Assembly: GCA_022565655.1 (NCBI GenBank)
Contig: JAIUMG010000185.1
Span: 1-6,638, forward strand
Origin: Alkalimonas sp.
GTDB lineage: Bacteria > Pseudomonadota > Gammaproteobacteria > Enterobacterales > Alteromonadaceae
Length of the DNA: 6,638 nt
Direction of reading: 5' to 3'
Shown here: piece after piece, positions 1 through 6,421 of the stretch
Layout of the letters: every line of letters begins with the position of its first letter
Numbering within the stretch: position 1 is the stretch's first letter
Made by a program: the position numbers and the translations under genes
Notes under the pieces: generated by a model
The model's input: the letters and a program-made list of their open reading frames with translations, nothing else
The model's database searches: none
Told to the model about the DNA's origin: nothing

Positions 1-1622
1 ATCAGCAATTATTGCATCAAGTGAAACAGTGTGCCGGTGCCTTGCAGGCACTTGGTGTCGGCAAAGGTGATCGAGTCGTGATTTACATGCCGATGATCCC
101 AGAAGCCGTGGTGGCGATGCTGGCGGTGGCGCGGCTAGGAGCAGTCCACTCGGTGGTGTTTGGTGGCTTTGCCGCCCACGAACTGGCTGTTCGTATTGAT
201 GATGCCAGCCCTAAAGTGGTGATCAGTGCCTCATGCGGTATCGAAGTCAACAAAGTCATCCCTTACAAACCTTTGCTCGATAAAGCGTTGTCTCTTGCCG
301 AGCATCAACCACTGCATACTTTGATGGTACAGCGGCCACAATGTTTAGCTGCTCTTGAAGCATCGCGAGATCTCGATTGGGAACAAGCCCTACAGCAGGC
401 CAAGCCAGCAGAGTGCGTGGCAGTTGCAGGCGATGACCCCTTGTATATTCTTTATACCTCCGGCACTACTGGCAAACCCAAAGGGGTGGTGCGCGATCAT
501 GGGGGCTACGCTGTGGCGTTGAACTACAGTATGAGTGCAATATATAACGTGCAAGCGGGGGATGTGTTCTTTGCTGCCTCCGATGTTGGTTGGGTGGTGG
601 GGCATTCGTACATCGTTTATGGCCCGCTCATTGCTGGCTGCACCACGATTTTATACGAAGGAAAGCCAGTAATGACACCCGATGCTGGGGCATTTTGGCG
701 TATCTGCCAGCAGTATCAAGTAAAGGTGATCTTTGCCGCACCAACCGCATTTCGAGCTATTCGCAAGGATGATCCTGAGGCACTGTTGTTGCAAAACCAT
801 GACATCAGTTCGGTGCAGACTATTTTTATGGCTGGCGAACGGCTAGACCCTGCGACCTATGAGTGGGTTCGTGAGAAAACCAATAAACCTGTGATCGATC
901 ATTGGTGGCAAACTGAAAGTGGCTGGCCCATCTGTGCCAACTTAATGGGCATTGAAGCATTGCCGGTTAAGCCGGGATCCTCATCCGTACCGGTGCCAGG
1001 CTTTCAGATTGAAGTGCTGGACGATACAGGGCAAGCTGTTGGCGCAAATCAGCAAGGCAATATCGTTATAAAGTGGCCGCTGCCACCTGGCTGCCTGCAA
1101 ACCATCTGGGGCAATGAAGCTCGTTTTGAAGCAGGCTACCTGGCGACGTTCCCAGGCTATTACAGCAGTGGTGATGGAGGCTATATCGACAATGAAGGCT
1201 ATGTATTTATCATGGGGCGAACGGACGATGTGATTAATGTGGCAGGGCATCGCCTATCAACTGGAGAGATGGAAGAAATTATAGCCCGCCACCCAGCCGT
1301 AGCCGAGTGTTGTGTCATAGGGGTAGAAGATCAACTGAAAGGCCAGTTGCCGGTTGGTTTAGTGGTGGTTAAAAATGGCTCTGAGCTGAATACAAGTCAG
1401 CTGGAACAGGAACTGATTGCCATGGTTCGAGAAGATATCGGAGCTATTGCCTGCTTTAAACAAGCAAAGGTGGTCGCGAAGTTACCAAAAACCCGCTCGG
1501 GTAAAATATTGCGCAAATTATTGCGCGATGTGGCTGATGGCAAAGCACCGCAGATCCCATCAACCATTGAAGACCCAAGTTGCTTGCAGGAGATAGGCGA
1601 ACAGCTCAGCACATTGAGTTAA
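1..1622 (+). CDS. prpE: Propionyl-CoA synthetase (propionate--CoA ligase), 5' end missing
   Basis: AMP-forming acyl-CoA synthetase of the ANL superfamily, expected to activate propionate (possibly acetate too) via an acyl-adenylate to the CoA thioester in the cytoplasm. The frame is open to the window edge, so the TTG at 12 is an internal codon. About 90 N-terminal residues should lie upstream, given the usual ~628-residue length. Numbering from that TTG, the phosphate-binding loop YTSGTTGKPKG is at 148-158, WWQTESGWP at 298-306, the ribose-binding Asp of SGDGG at 388, the hinge GRTDDVINVAGHR at 402-414, and the C-terminal PKTRSGK at 492-498. Lys498 is the adenylation lysine, which related enzymes regulate by acylation. 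TESGWPI and the RTDDVINVAGHRL stretch fit the PrpE/ACSS3 branch better than Acs. No prpBCD gene is in view. The family call is firm; substrate preference is inferred. Confidence 0.93.
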   Translation, partial: QQLLHQVKQCAGALQALGVGKGDRVVIYMPMIPEAVVAMLAVARLGAVHSVVFGGFAAHELAVRIDDASPKVVISASCGIEVNKVIPYKPLLDKALSLAEHQPLHTLMVQRPQCLAALEASRDLDWEQALQQAKPAECVAVAGDDPLYILYTSGTTGKPKGVVRDHGGYAVALNYSMSAIYNVQAGDVFFAASDVGWVVGHSYIVYGPLIAGCTTILYEGKPVMTPDAGAFWRICQQYQVKVIFAAPTAFRAIRKDDPEALLLQNHDISSVQTIFMAGERLDPATYEWVREKTNKPVIDHWWQTESGWPICANLMGIEALPVKPGSSSVPVPGFQIEVLDDTGQAVGANQQGNIVIKWPLPPGCLQTIWGNEARFEAGYLATFPGYYSSGDGGYIDNEGYVFIMGRTDDVINVAGHRLSTGEMEEIIARHPAVAECCVIGVEDQLKGQLPVGLVVVKNGSELNTSQLEQELIAMVREDIGAIACFKQAKVVAKLPKTRSGKILRKLLRDVADGKAPQIPSTIEDPSCLQEIGEQLSTLS

Positions 1623-1660
1623 CGGGCTAAATAAAGCTGCAGCTGAACAGTAAATAGCCT

Positions 1661-1666
1661 TATAAT
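1661..1666 (+). promoter_or_regulatory. Candidate -10 box before the DUF1543 gene
   Basis: A perfect TATAAT lies 31 bases before the ATG at 1698, a plausible distance for a short leader. No good -35 hexamer sits 16-18 bases upstream; that position is covered instead by the perfect palindrome AGCTGCAGCT (1635-1644). The DUF1543 gene could therefore have its own promoter, or be read through from prpE across the 75-base gap. No intrinsic terminator is visible after prpE. Confidence 0.35.
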
Positions 1667-1686
1667 CACCTAAAATACAACGCTAT

Positions 1687-1691
1687 AGAGG
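1687..1691 (+). promoter_or_regulatory. Ribosome binding site choosing the ATG start at 1698
   Basis: AGAGG ends six bases before the ATG at 1698 but only three bases before the overlapping in-frame GTG at 1695. The spacing favours the ATG, which removes one residue from the longest reading frame. Confidence 0.6.
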
Positions 1692-1697
1692 CAAGTG

Positions 1698-2201
1698 ATG
1701 CATTTATTTATGGTGATGTTGGGCGGTGAACATGCAAAAGCCAATGTGGAACTGCATGATGTGGTGTTTGTCGCTGGCGCGGAACTGGAGCAGACCTATC
1801 CACAGCTACGTCAGCTGTGGTTTGGTGCGGAAAAAGGCTTGCATATGGATGCCTGGATGCGTATTGAGGCTGTTGATGGCTACCGGGTACAGCTGGTTAA
1901 AGAGCCTCCTCAGCAGCAAACACAGAAGCTGTTTTTCCTGAACCTCGGTGGTTATCACGACACCATCTTTGGAGAGGATCACCGCTATCTGGTGGTTGTC
2001 GCTAAGGACAGAGCAGAAGCCAAACAAAAAGCCAAAGCGCAGCAGTTAGCCCAATGGGATAAGCCGCACACAGACAACGTCTTTGCCGTGGAGCAGTGCC
2101 TGGAGATCAACCAGGTTGGTGCCTGGTTCATTCAGCTAGAACCTACCGGGCAAAACGATGATCTACAGTTTGAAAATGTCTATATTGTCTTGCCTGGTTA
2201 G
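1698..2201 (+). CDS. DUF1543 domain-containing protein with two repeated halves
   Basis: A 167-residue protein that I recognise as DUF1543; the family has no function that I can state. There is no signal peptide or membrane segment, so it is probably cytoplasmic. The N-terminal half (about 3-66) and C-terminal half (about 78-147) look like copies of one module. Each starts with a hydrophobic strand and LGGxH (8-12 and 83-87), continues with a second His before a valine-rich strand (His20, His95) and a helix rich in Gln or Ala/Lys, and reaches an H-x-D motif (49-51 and 124-126). Family-typical stretches include ELHDVVFV, TYPQLR, WFGAEKGLH and LGGYH. The start is the ATG with the better-spaced ribosome binding site. 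It lies 75 bases after prpE on the same strand, which is only weak evidence of a link. Confidence 0.9.
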   Translation: MHLFMVMLGGEHAKANVELHDVVFVAGAELEQTYPQLRQLWFGAEKGLHMDAWMRIEAVDGYRVQLVKEPPQQQTQKLFFLNLGGYHDTIFGEDHRYLVVVAKDRAEAKQKAKAQQLAQWDKPHTDNVFAVEQCLEINQVGAWFIQLEPTGQNDDLQFENVYIVLPG

Positions 2202-2217
2202 GTTGAGAGGGTTTATG

Positions 2218-3909
2218 TTACAGCTTGCTTGATTCAATCAACAGTGACTTACCGCGCCCCCGCGGATCTGATACCGCTTCAATGCCTTGTTCAGTGATCT
2301 GGATTGCCTGAATATCTCCCAGGCTCCAACGCTGCAGTACCAAACGATAGCCGATATCTTTTAAGGCTTGCTGTATGGTCTCATCAAGTGGCTGATAGGG
2401 CTCCATAGCAATTTGATCTTTCGGCAACAATTGATGATGAAAACGAGGTGCTGCGACGGCATCAGCCAGAGGTAAGCCAAAGTCATAGAGGTTACTGATC
2501 ACCTGAAAGACCGAAGTGAAAATAGTCGATCCGCCCGGTGTGCCAATCACCAACCGTACTTCATTATCCTGCACCAGAATACTGGGAGTCATCGAAGATA
2601 GCATCCGTTTACCCGGTTCGATAGCATTGGCATCACCACCGACCACGCCAAAAGCATTAGGAACACCAGGCTTGATGGCAAAATCATCCATTTCATTATT
2701 TAGCAAAAAGCCAGCCCCGGTTACCACCACACCGCTGCCAAAATCCAGGTTGAGCGTGTAAGTGTTTGACACTGCATTACCAGCATGATCAACAATGGAA
2801 AAGTGCGTGGTCTGGCGGGACTCCAAACCAGGCTTAACCTGCGAAGTTGGCGATATCGATTCGGAGTTAATTTCACTGGCCCGACGTGCCAAATAATCCG
2901 GGTCCAGCAGCTGTTGCTGTGGTACCTGGGTAAAGCCAGGATCGCCCAAATAATCAGCCCGATCGGCAAATACCCGTTTAGAAATTTCAGCCAGTAAATG
3001 TACATACTGCTTTGAATTATGGGAGACATCGGTAAAGTCTTGCTGGCGGTGCTGATTTAAACTCAGTAACTGACTGAGCGCAATGCCGCCAGAGCTTGGT
3101 GGCGCCACCGTAATAAGCTGGTAATCACGCCAGGGAAACACTAGCGGGTCGCGCCAAATGGCCTGATAACGGGCTAAGTCGTCGGCACTGATTAAGCCGG
3201 TGCCACGCTGCATTTCAGCCACAATCAGTTCGGCGGTTGTGCCGTGGTAAAAATCGTCTGCTCCTTGTTCAGCAATACGGCGCAGGGTTGCAGCCAGCTC
3301 GGGCTGCTTAAATAATTCACCAGCCTTCATGCCGGTAAAATAATCGGCGAAATTTGTTTTGCCCCGATAACGTTCCTGGGCATTGCCACCATATTGCTGA
3401 AGATTATCTGGTACCACAAAACCTTGCTCAGCCAGTTGAATGGCTGGTTGCAACAGATCAACCCAGGGTAGGGAGCCAAAGCGCTGATGCGCCTGCCACA
3501 TGCCCATGACGGTACCTGGAACGCCGGATGCTAAATGGCCCAACAGGCTCAGATTATCAATTACCTGACGATCTTCATCCAGGTACATATCACGGCTGGC
3601 AGTAAGCGGAGCGGTTTCGCGATAATCAAGATAATAAGGTTTACCCTCAAACCAAATCACCATAAAGCCACCACCACCGATATTGCCAGCTTCGGGGTAA
3701 CTTACAGCCAGAGTAAAGGCAGTGGCGATAGCTGCATCCACTGCATTTCCACCTTGCTGCAGGATCAGCTCGGCTGTTTTAGCGCCATAGCGATCCGGGC
3801 TGGCAACGGCTGCGACCGCCTGATCTGAAGTAGCCGCAGAGCCGGGACCTGAAGCAACTAGAGGCAAAACCCAGCCAATTGCACAGACAAAAAAAGCATG
3901 TTTTAGCAT
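2218..3909 (-). CDS. ggt: Gamma-glutamyltransferase / glutathione hydrolase, exported
   Basis: Cleaves the gamma-glutamyl bond of glutathione and related compounds, passing the group to water or an amino acid, probably in the periplasm. The 563-residue precursor starts with a signal peptide (Lys3, hydrophobic core about 5-19, likely cleavage near 24-27). As an N-terminal-nucleophile hydrolase it should self-cleave before Thr367 (QTTHFS), giving a large chain and a 197-residue small chain. Matches to E. coli Ggt active-site residues include Arg97 in DYRETAP, Thr385 and Asn387 in TYTLN, Asp409 in MDDF, Ser438-Ser439 and Gly459-Gly460. The lid loop 413-424 is present, with Phe420 where E. coli has a Tyr. 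AGG at 3918-3920 supports the ATG at 3909. The gene lies 111 bases downstream of yghU on the same strand and converges on the DUF1543 gene. Confidence 0.96.
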   Translation of the reverse strand: MLKHAFFVCAIGWVLPLVASGPGSAATSDQAVAAVASPDRYGAKTAELILQQGGNAVDAAIATAFTLAVSYPEAGNIGGGGFMVIWFEGKPYYLDYRETAPLTASRDMYLDEDRQVIDNLSLLGHLASGVPGTVMGMWQAHQRFGSLPWVDLLQPAIQLAEQGFVVPDNLQQYGGNAQERYRGKTNFADYFTGMKAGELFKQPELAATLRRIAEQGADDFYHGTTAELIVAEMQRGTGLISADDLARYQAIWRDPLVFPWRDYQLITVAPPSSGGIALSQLLSLNQHRQQDFTDVSHNSKQYVHLLAEISKRVFADRADYLGDPGFTQVPQQQLLDPDYLARRASEINSESISPTSQVKPGLESRQTTHFSIVDHAGNAVSNTYTLNLDFGSGVVVTGAGFLLNNEMDDFAIKPGVPNAFGVVGGDANAIEPGKRMLSSMTPSILVQDNEVRLVIGTPGGSTIFTSVFQVISNLYDFGLPLADAVAAPRFHHQLLPKDQIAMEPYQPLDETIQQALKDIGYRLVLQRWSLGDIQAIQITEQGIEAVSDPRGRGKSLLIESSKL

Positions 3910-3941
3910 CTATCTTGCCTCAGTAAAAACAACACTCTTTA

Positions 3942-3970
3942 TTTATACGCACTTTATTCCAGCTTCACCA
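3942..3970 (-). promoter_or_regulatory. Candidate sigma-70 promoter for ggt
   Basis: Read on the minus strand, TGGTGA (3965-3970, three of six matches to the -35 consensus) and TATAAA (3942-3947, five of six to the -10) are 17 bases apart. The -10 lies 32 bases upstream of the ggt start. The -35 is weak. If real, ggt can be transcribed independently of yghU. I see no intrinsic terminator between the two genes, so read-through is also possible. Confidence 0.4.
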
Positions 3971-4020
3971 GCCGACTTTAGACGCAGAGCCTAGACAAGC
4001 TTTGCAATGAGTTAAACTTT

Positions 4021-4866
4021 TTAGAGCCCCTTAATGGCATGAAAGTCTTCTATGCTATGGCGCTCAGGCAGGGTAGAACCATCGTCTGAGGAACGGTTAA
4101 CCAATCGGCCTCGTTGCACCGCTAGGCGTTTGCTTAGCTGTTGTGCCCAGCGCTGCAGGTGTTGATAGCTCTGTACATCAAGGAATTCAGCGGCATTGTA
4201 TAATTGCCCCAACGCCAGAGCACCATACCAGGGCCAGATCGCCATATCGGCGAGGCTGTAATCATCACCGGCGATATATTCATGCTGTGCTAACTGGCGA
4301 TCCAATACATCCAGTTGTCGTTTGGCTTCCATGGCATAGCGGTTGATTGGGTATTCATATTTTTCTGGCGCGTAAGCGTAAAAGTGACCAAAGCCCCCGC
4401 CTAAAAAGGGCGCGCTGCCCATTTGCCAGAACAACCAGTTCAGGATCTCGGTTCGCTCGGTGAAGCTCTTGCCGGCAAAGCACTGAAACTTATCAGCCAG
4501 GTACAATAAAATAGCGCCCGACTCAAACACACGAACGGGCTTATCTGATGCGCTGCGGTCACATAAAGCCGGGATCTTGCTATTGGGATTCAGTTCTACA
4601 AAGCCACTGCCAAATTGATTGCCCTTGCTTATATCAATTAACCAGGCATCGTACTCGGCATTCTGGTGACCAAGCGCCAATAATTCCTCCAGCATAATGG
4701 TGACTTTAATGCCATTGGGGGTTCCCAGAGAATAGAGTTGCAGTGGATGCTGGCCAACGGGCAGGGTATGATCATGGGTGGCACCAGCCTCAGGCCGGTT
4801 AATGTTGGCAAACTTGCCGCCACTTACTGTGTTTTTCCAGACTTTAGGTGGTTTGTATTCAGTCAT
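4021..4866 (-). CDS. yghU: YghU-type glutathione S-transferase / glutathione-dependent disulfide reductase
   Basis: Cytoplasmic Nu-class GST-like protein; E. coli YghU binds two glutathiones per active site and reduces disulfides. The 281 residues match YghU (288) nearly end to end. The N-terminal extension (1-40, with FANINRP and THDHTLPVG) is typical of this subgroup. The thioredoxin-like domain spans about 41-130, with GTPNG at 48-52 (Thr49 and Asn51 are the residues expected at the sulfur), the cis-proline of KIPAL at Pro99, and the glutathione-binding ESG at 115-117. The helical domain (about 138-260) contains NWLFWQ, PFLGGGFGHFY and DMAIWPW. A longer reading frame begins at 4923, but homology starts at MTEYKPPKVW and a good ribosome binding site precedes that ATG. 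It is divergent from the kinase gene and directly upstream of ggt. Confidence 0.95.
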   Translation of the reverse strand: MTEYKPPKVWKNTVSGGKFANINRPEAGATHDHTLPVGQHPLQLYSLGTPNGIKVTIMLEELLALGHQNAEYDAWLIDISKGNQFGSGFVELNPNSKIPALCDRSASDKPVRVFESGAILLYLADKFQCFAGKSFTERTEILNWLFWQMGSAPFLGGGFGHFYAYAPEKYEYPINRYAMEAKRQLDVLDRQLAQHEYIAGDDYSLADMAIWPWYGALALGQLYNAAEFLDVQSYQHLQRWAQQLSKRLAVQRGRLVNRSSDDGSTLPERHSIEDFHAIKGL

Positions 4867-4967
4867 TATGATTCCTTGCCAGCTGAAATGAAGGTATGAG
4901 TTAATGAGCCAGAAAGGCTTCAATCACGTAGTAGATGTTATCTTTTCGATAGTAAAACAGGATCACG
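4867..4967 (+). promoter_or_regulatory. Divergent spacer between yghU and the ABC1 kinase gene
   Basis: These 101 bases must hold the promoters of both divergent genes unless those start inside the opposite coding region. For the kinase I see only a weak extended -10, TG-T-TATCTT at 4936-4944, without a matching -35. For yghU I find no convincing promoter. CAGGA at 4958-4962, five bases before the ATG at 4968, is the kinase ribosome binding site. Confidence 0.4.
4873..4877 (-). promoter_or_regulatory. Ribosome binding site setting the yghU start at 4866
   Basis: On the minus strand AAGGA ends six bases before the ATG at 4866. The further upstream in-frame ATG at 4923 would add 19 residues with no family similarity, so it is not used here. 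Confidence 0.75.
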
Positions 4968-6281
4968 ATGGCTTCCAGTAGTAAAGTTCCATCCGGGCGA
5001 CTTGCCCGCTTTAGCAGTTTAGCTGGTTTGGCTGGTAAATTAGCTGGGGGAATGCTGGCAGAGGGTGCCAGGCGAATGGCGAATGGCGAGAAGAGTAACC
5101 GGCTGGATTTGTTGCTAACTCCTGGCAACATTAAACGAGTTACCGATAAATTAGCGCATATGCGTGGTGCGGCCATGAAGCTGGGCCAACTGTTATCGAT
5201 GGATGCCGGTGACTTGTTACCCGCTGAGCTGGCAGAGTTATTAGCCCGGCTACGTGACAATGCCAACCCGATGCTACCTAAGCAACTGGCGATGGTACTT
5301 CGCAATGAGCTTGGCACCGACTGGCAACGTCATTTTGCCGACTTTGAGTTTAAACCCATGGCTGCAGCCTCGATAGGGCAAGTCCATCGCGCTCAACATG
5401 ACAATGGGCAATTACTGGCGGTAAAAGTGCAGTACCCCGGCGTAAAACAAAGCATTGAAAGTGATGTTGACAATGTCGCTTCCTTACTGAAAATCAGTGG
5501 TTTGTTACCGGCAGGCATGGATTACGGCGCTTTGCTTGATGAGGCTAAGACACAGCTGCAACGCGAAGCCGATTATGTCCAAGAAGCCGACTACATGGCT
5601 CGTTTTTACCAACATTTGCAGCATGATCCACGTTATTTAGTGCCACAACCGAATACTGAGCTTTCCACCGCCAACTTGCTGATCATGGAGTTTGTAGAAG
5701 GGGTAGCGGTAGAATCACTGCAAGCCGAGCCACAAGCACTACGCAATCAAGTGATGGTGCTGTTATTTGAATTGTTTTTTAAAGAGCTGTTCGAGTTTCG
5801 CCTGGTACAAACTGACCCTAACTTCGCCAATTACCGCTACAACCATAGCAGCAATCAATTGGTGTTGCTGGACTTTGGTGCCTGTCGTGATTACGACACA
5901 ACATTCAGTGACGCCTATCGGTTGCTATTTGCTTCGGCACTTAATAAGGATGAAGCAGGGGTAGAGCAGGCGATGCGAGATATCGGTTTTTTCAGTCAAG
6001 ACATCGAAGCCAGCCAGCGTGAGCGGATATTGCAATTGGTGCAACTGGCATGTGAGCCTTTGCAAAACGATCAGCCATTTGATTTCGGCCACAGTGATCT
6101 CGCTAGCCGTATTCGTGAAGCAGGCACTGCGCTCAGCCTGCAACACAACTACTGGCATACACCGCCAGCTGATGCCATTTTCTTGCACCGAAAAATTGGT
6201 GGCCTTTATTTACTGGCCGCTCGTTTACAAGCCCAGGTGAATGTTCGTGGCTTGCTCCAACCTTACCTAGGGCACGTTTAA
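4968..6281 (+). CDS. ABC1/AarF-family atypical kinase, COQ8/ADCK3-like
   Basis: A protein-kinase-like ATPase of the UbiB/COQ8 family, whose members support ubiquinone synthesis and lipid homeostasis. In the 437 residues: a Gly/Ala-rich N-terminal segment (about 12-36, with three LAG repeats), the family-defining KxGQ at 71-74, the alanine-rich nucleotide loop AAASIGQVH at 132-140, the ATP-binding lysine Lys153 in AVKVQYPGV, the catalytic loop QTDPNFAN at 281-288 (Asp283, Asn288), and the metal-binding DFG at 302-304. QTDPN, LLDFGA, QPFDFG (369-374) and LHRKIGG (406-412) are nearly those of human ADCK3. E. coli UbiB is about 100 residues longer and ends in membrane helices, which are absent here. 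It may complement or coexist with a true UbiB. The family is certain; the substrate and exact role are not known. Confidence 0.94.
   Translation: MASSSKVPSGRLARFSSLAGLAGKLAGGMLAEGARRMANGEKSNRLDLLLTPGNIKRVTDKLAHMRGAAMKLGQLLSMDAGDLLPAELAELLARLRDNANPMLPKQLAMVLRNELGTDWQRHFADFEFKPMAAASIGQVHRAQHDNGQLLAVKVQYPGVKQSIESDVDNVASLLKISGLLPAGMDYGALLDEAKTQLQREADYVQEADYMARFYQHLQHDPRYLVPQPNTELSTANLLIMEFVEGVAVESLQAEPQALRNQVMVLLFELFFKELFEFRLVQTDPNFANYRYNHSSNQLVLLDFGACRDYDTTFSDAYRLLFASALNKDEAGVEQAMRDIGFFSQDIEASQRERILQLVQLACEPLQNDQPFDFGHSDLASRIREAGTALSLQHNYWHTPPADAIFLHRKIGGLYLLAARLQAQVNVRGLLQPYLGHV
5071..5089 (+). repeat. Short heptamer tandem repeat inside the kinase gene
   Basis: GGCGAAT occurs twice in a row, followed by GGCGA, giving about 2.7 copies. 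It encodes part of RRMANGE (residues 35-41), just after the N-terminal Gly/Ala-rich segment and before KxGQ. The unit length is not a multiple of three, so gain or loss of one copy would shift the frame. With so few copies, slippage is expected to be rare. Confidence 0.6.
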
Positions 6282-6326
6282 TCGAAGAAGAACACCACAT
6301 TGACAAAGCTGTCTAACTGGCGAAAG

Positions 6327-6354
6327 TTGCTTTAGTACTTAAATTAGCTATAAT
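6327..6354 (+). promoter_or_regulatory. Candidate sigma-70 promoter for the marC-like gene
   Basis: TTGCTT (6327-6332) and a perfect TATAAT (6349-6354) are 16 bases apart. Transcription would start near 6361, giving an AT-rich leader of about 60 bases before the ATG at 6422. This suggests the marC-like gene has its own promoter and is not simply the second gene of a kinase operon. The -35 matches only in its TTG core. Confidence 0.55.
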
Positions 6355-6386
6355 TCAAATAACTAATAATAACAATAATTTAAGTA
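6336..6386. repeat. 11-base perfect inverted repeat around the marC-like promoter
   Basis: TACTTAAATTA at 6336-6346 is the exact reverse complement of TAATTTAAGTA at 6376-6386, with 29 bases between. The -10 box and predicted start site lie in that interval, and arm centres are 40 bases apart. This could be a pair of operator half-sites or a looping site. The arms contain only two C or G bases between them, so chance in AT-rich DNA is possible. No T-run follows, so it is not a terminator. Confidence 0.5.
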
Positions 6387-6421
6387 GAACAACCTAGCTG
6401 TACTGTTGCAGGGAGCTTGTC

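Noticed and set aside
12..14. TTG at 12 as the start of the synthetase
   Set aside because: The frame is open to base 1 (it reads Gln-Gln-Leu before the TTG), and about 90 N-terminal residues of the family are missing. The true start is upstream of the window.
390..1612. Open frames on the minus strand inside the synthetase gene
   Set aside because: They are out-of-frame shadows of a strongly conserved coding region, with no recognisable domain or ribosome binding site.
1625..1659. GGCTA/TAGCC inverted repeat around the AGCTGCAGCT palindrome after prpE
   Set aside because: The outer stem is only five bases with mismatches inside and no T-run follows, so I do not call it a terminator.
2229..2241. 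Palindrome TTGATT-C-AATCAA
   Set aside because: It lies in the last codons of ggt, is short and has a one-base centre. Chance is the simplest explanation.
4867..4923. Longer yghU start at 4923
   Set aside because: The extra 19 residues do not resemble the family, and a well-placed AAGGA precedes the ATG at 4866.
4901..5317. 138-codon minus-strand frame across the start of the kinase gene
   Set aside because: It overlaps the conserved kinase coding region antisense and its sequence is low-complexity Ser/Ala/Leu-rich, as expected from a shadow frame.
6305..6333. AAAGC/GCTTT inverted repeat after the kinase gene as a terminator
   Set aside because: It has a five-base AT-rich stem, a 19-base loop and no following U-tract.
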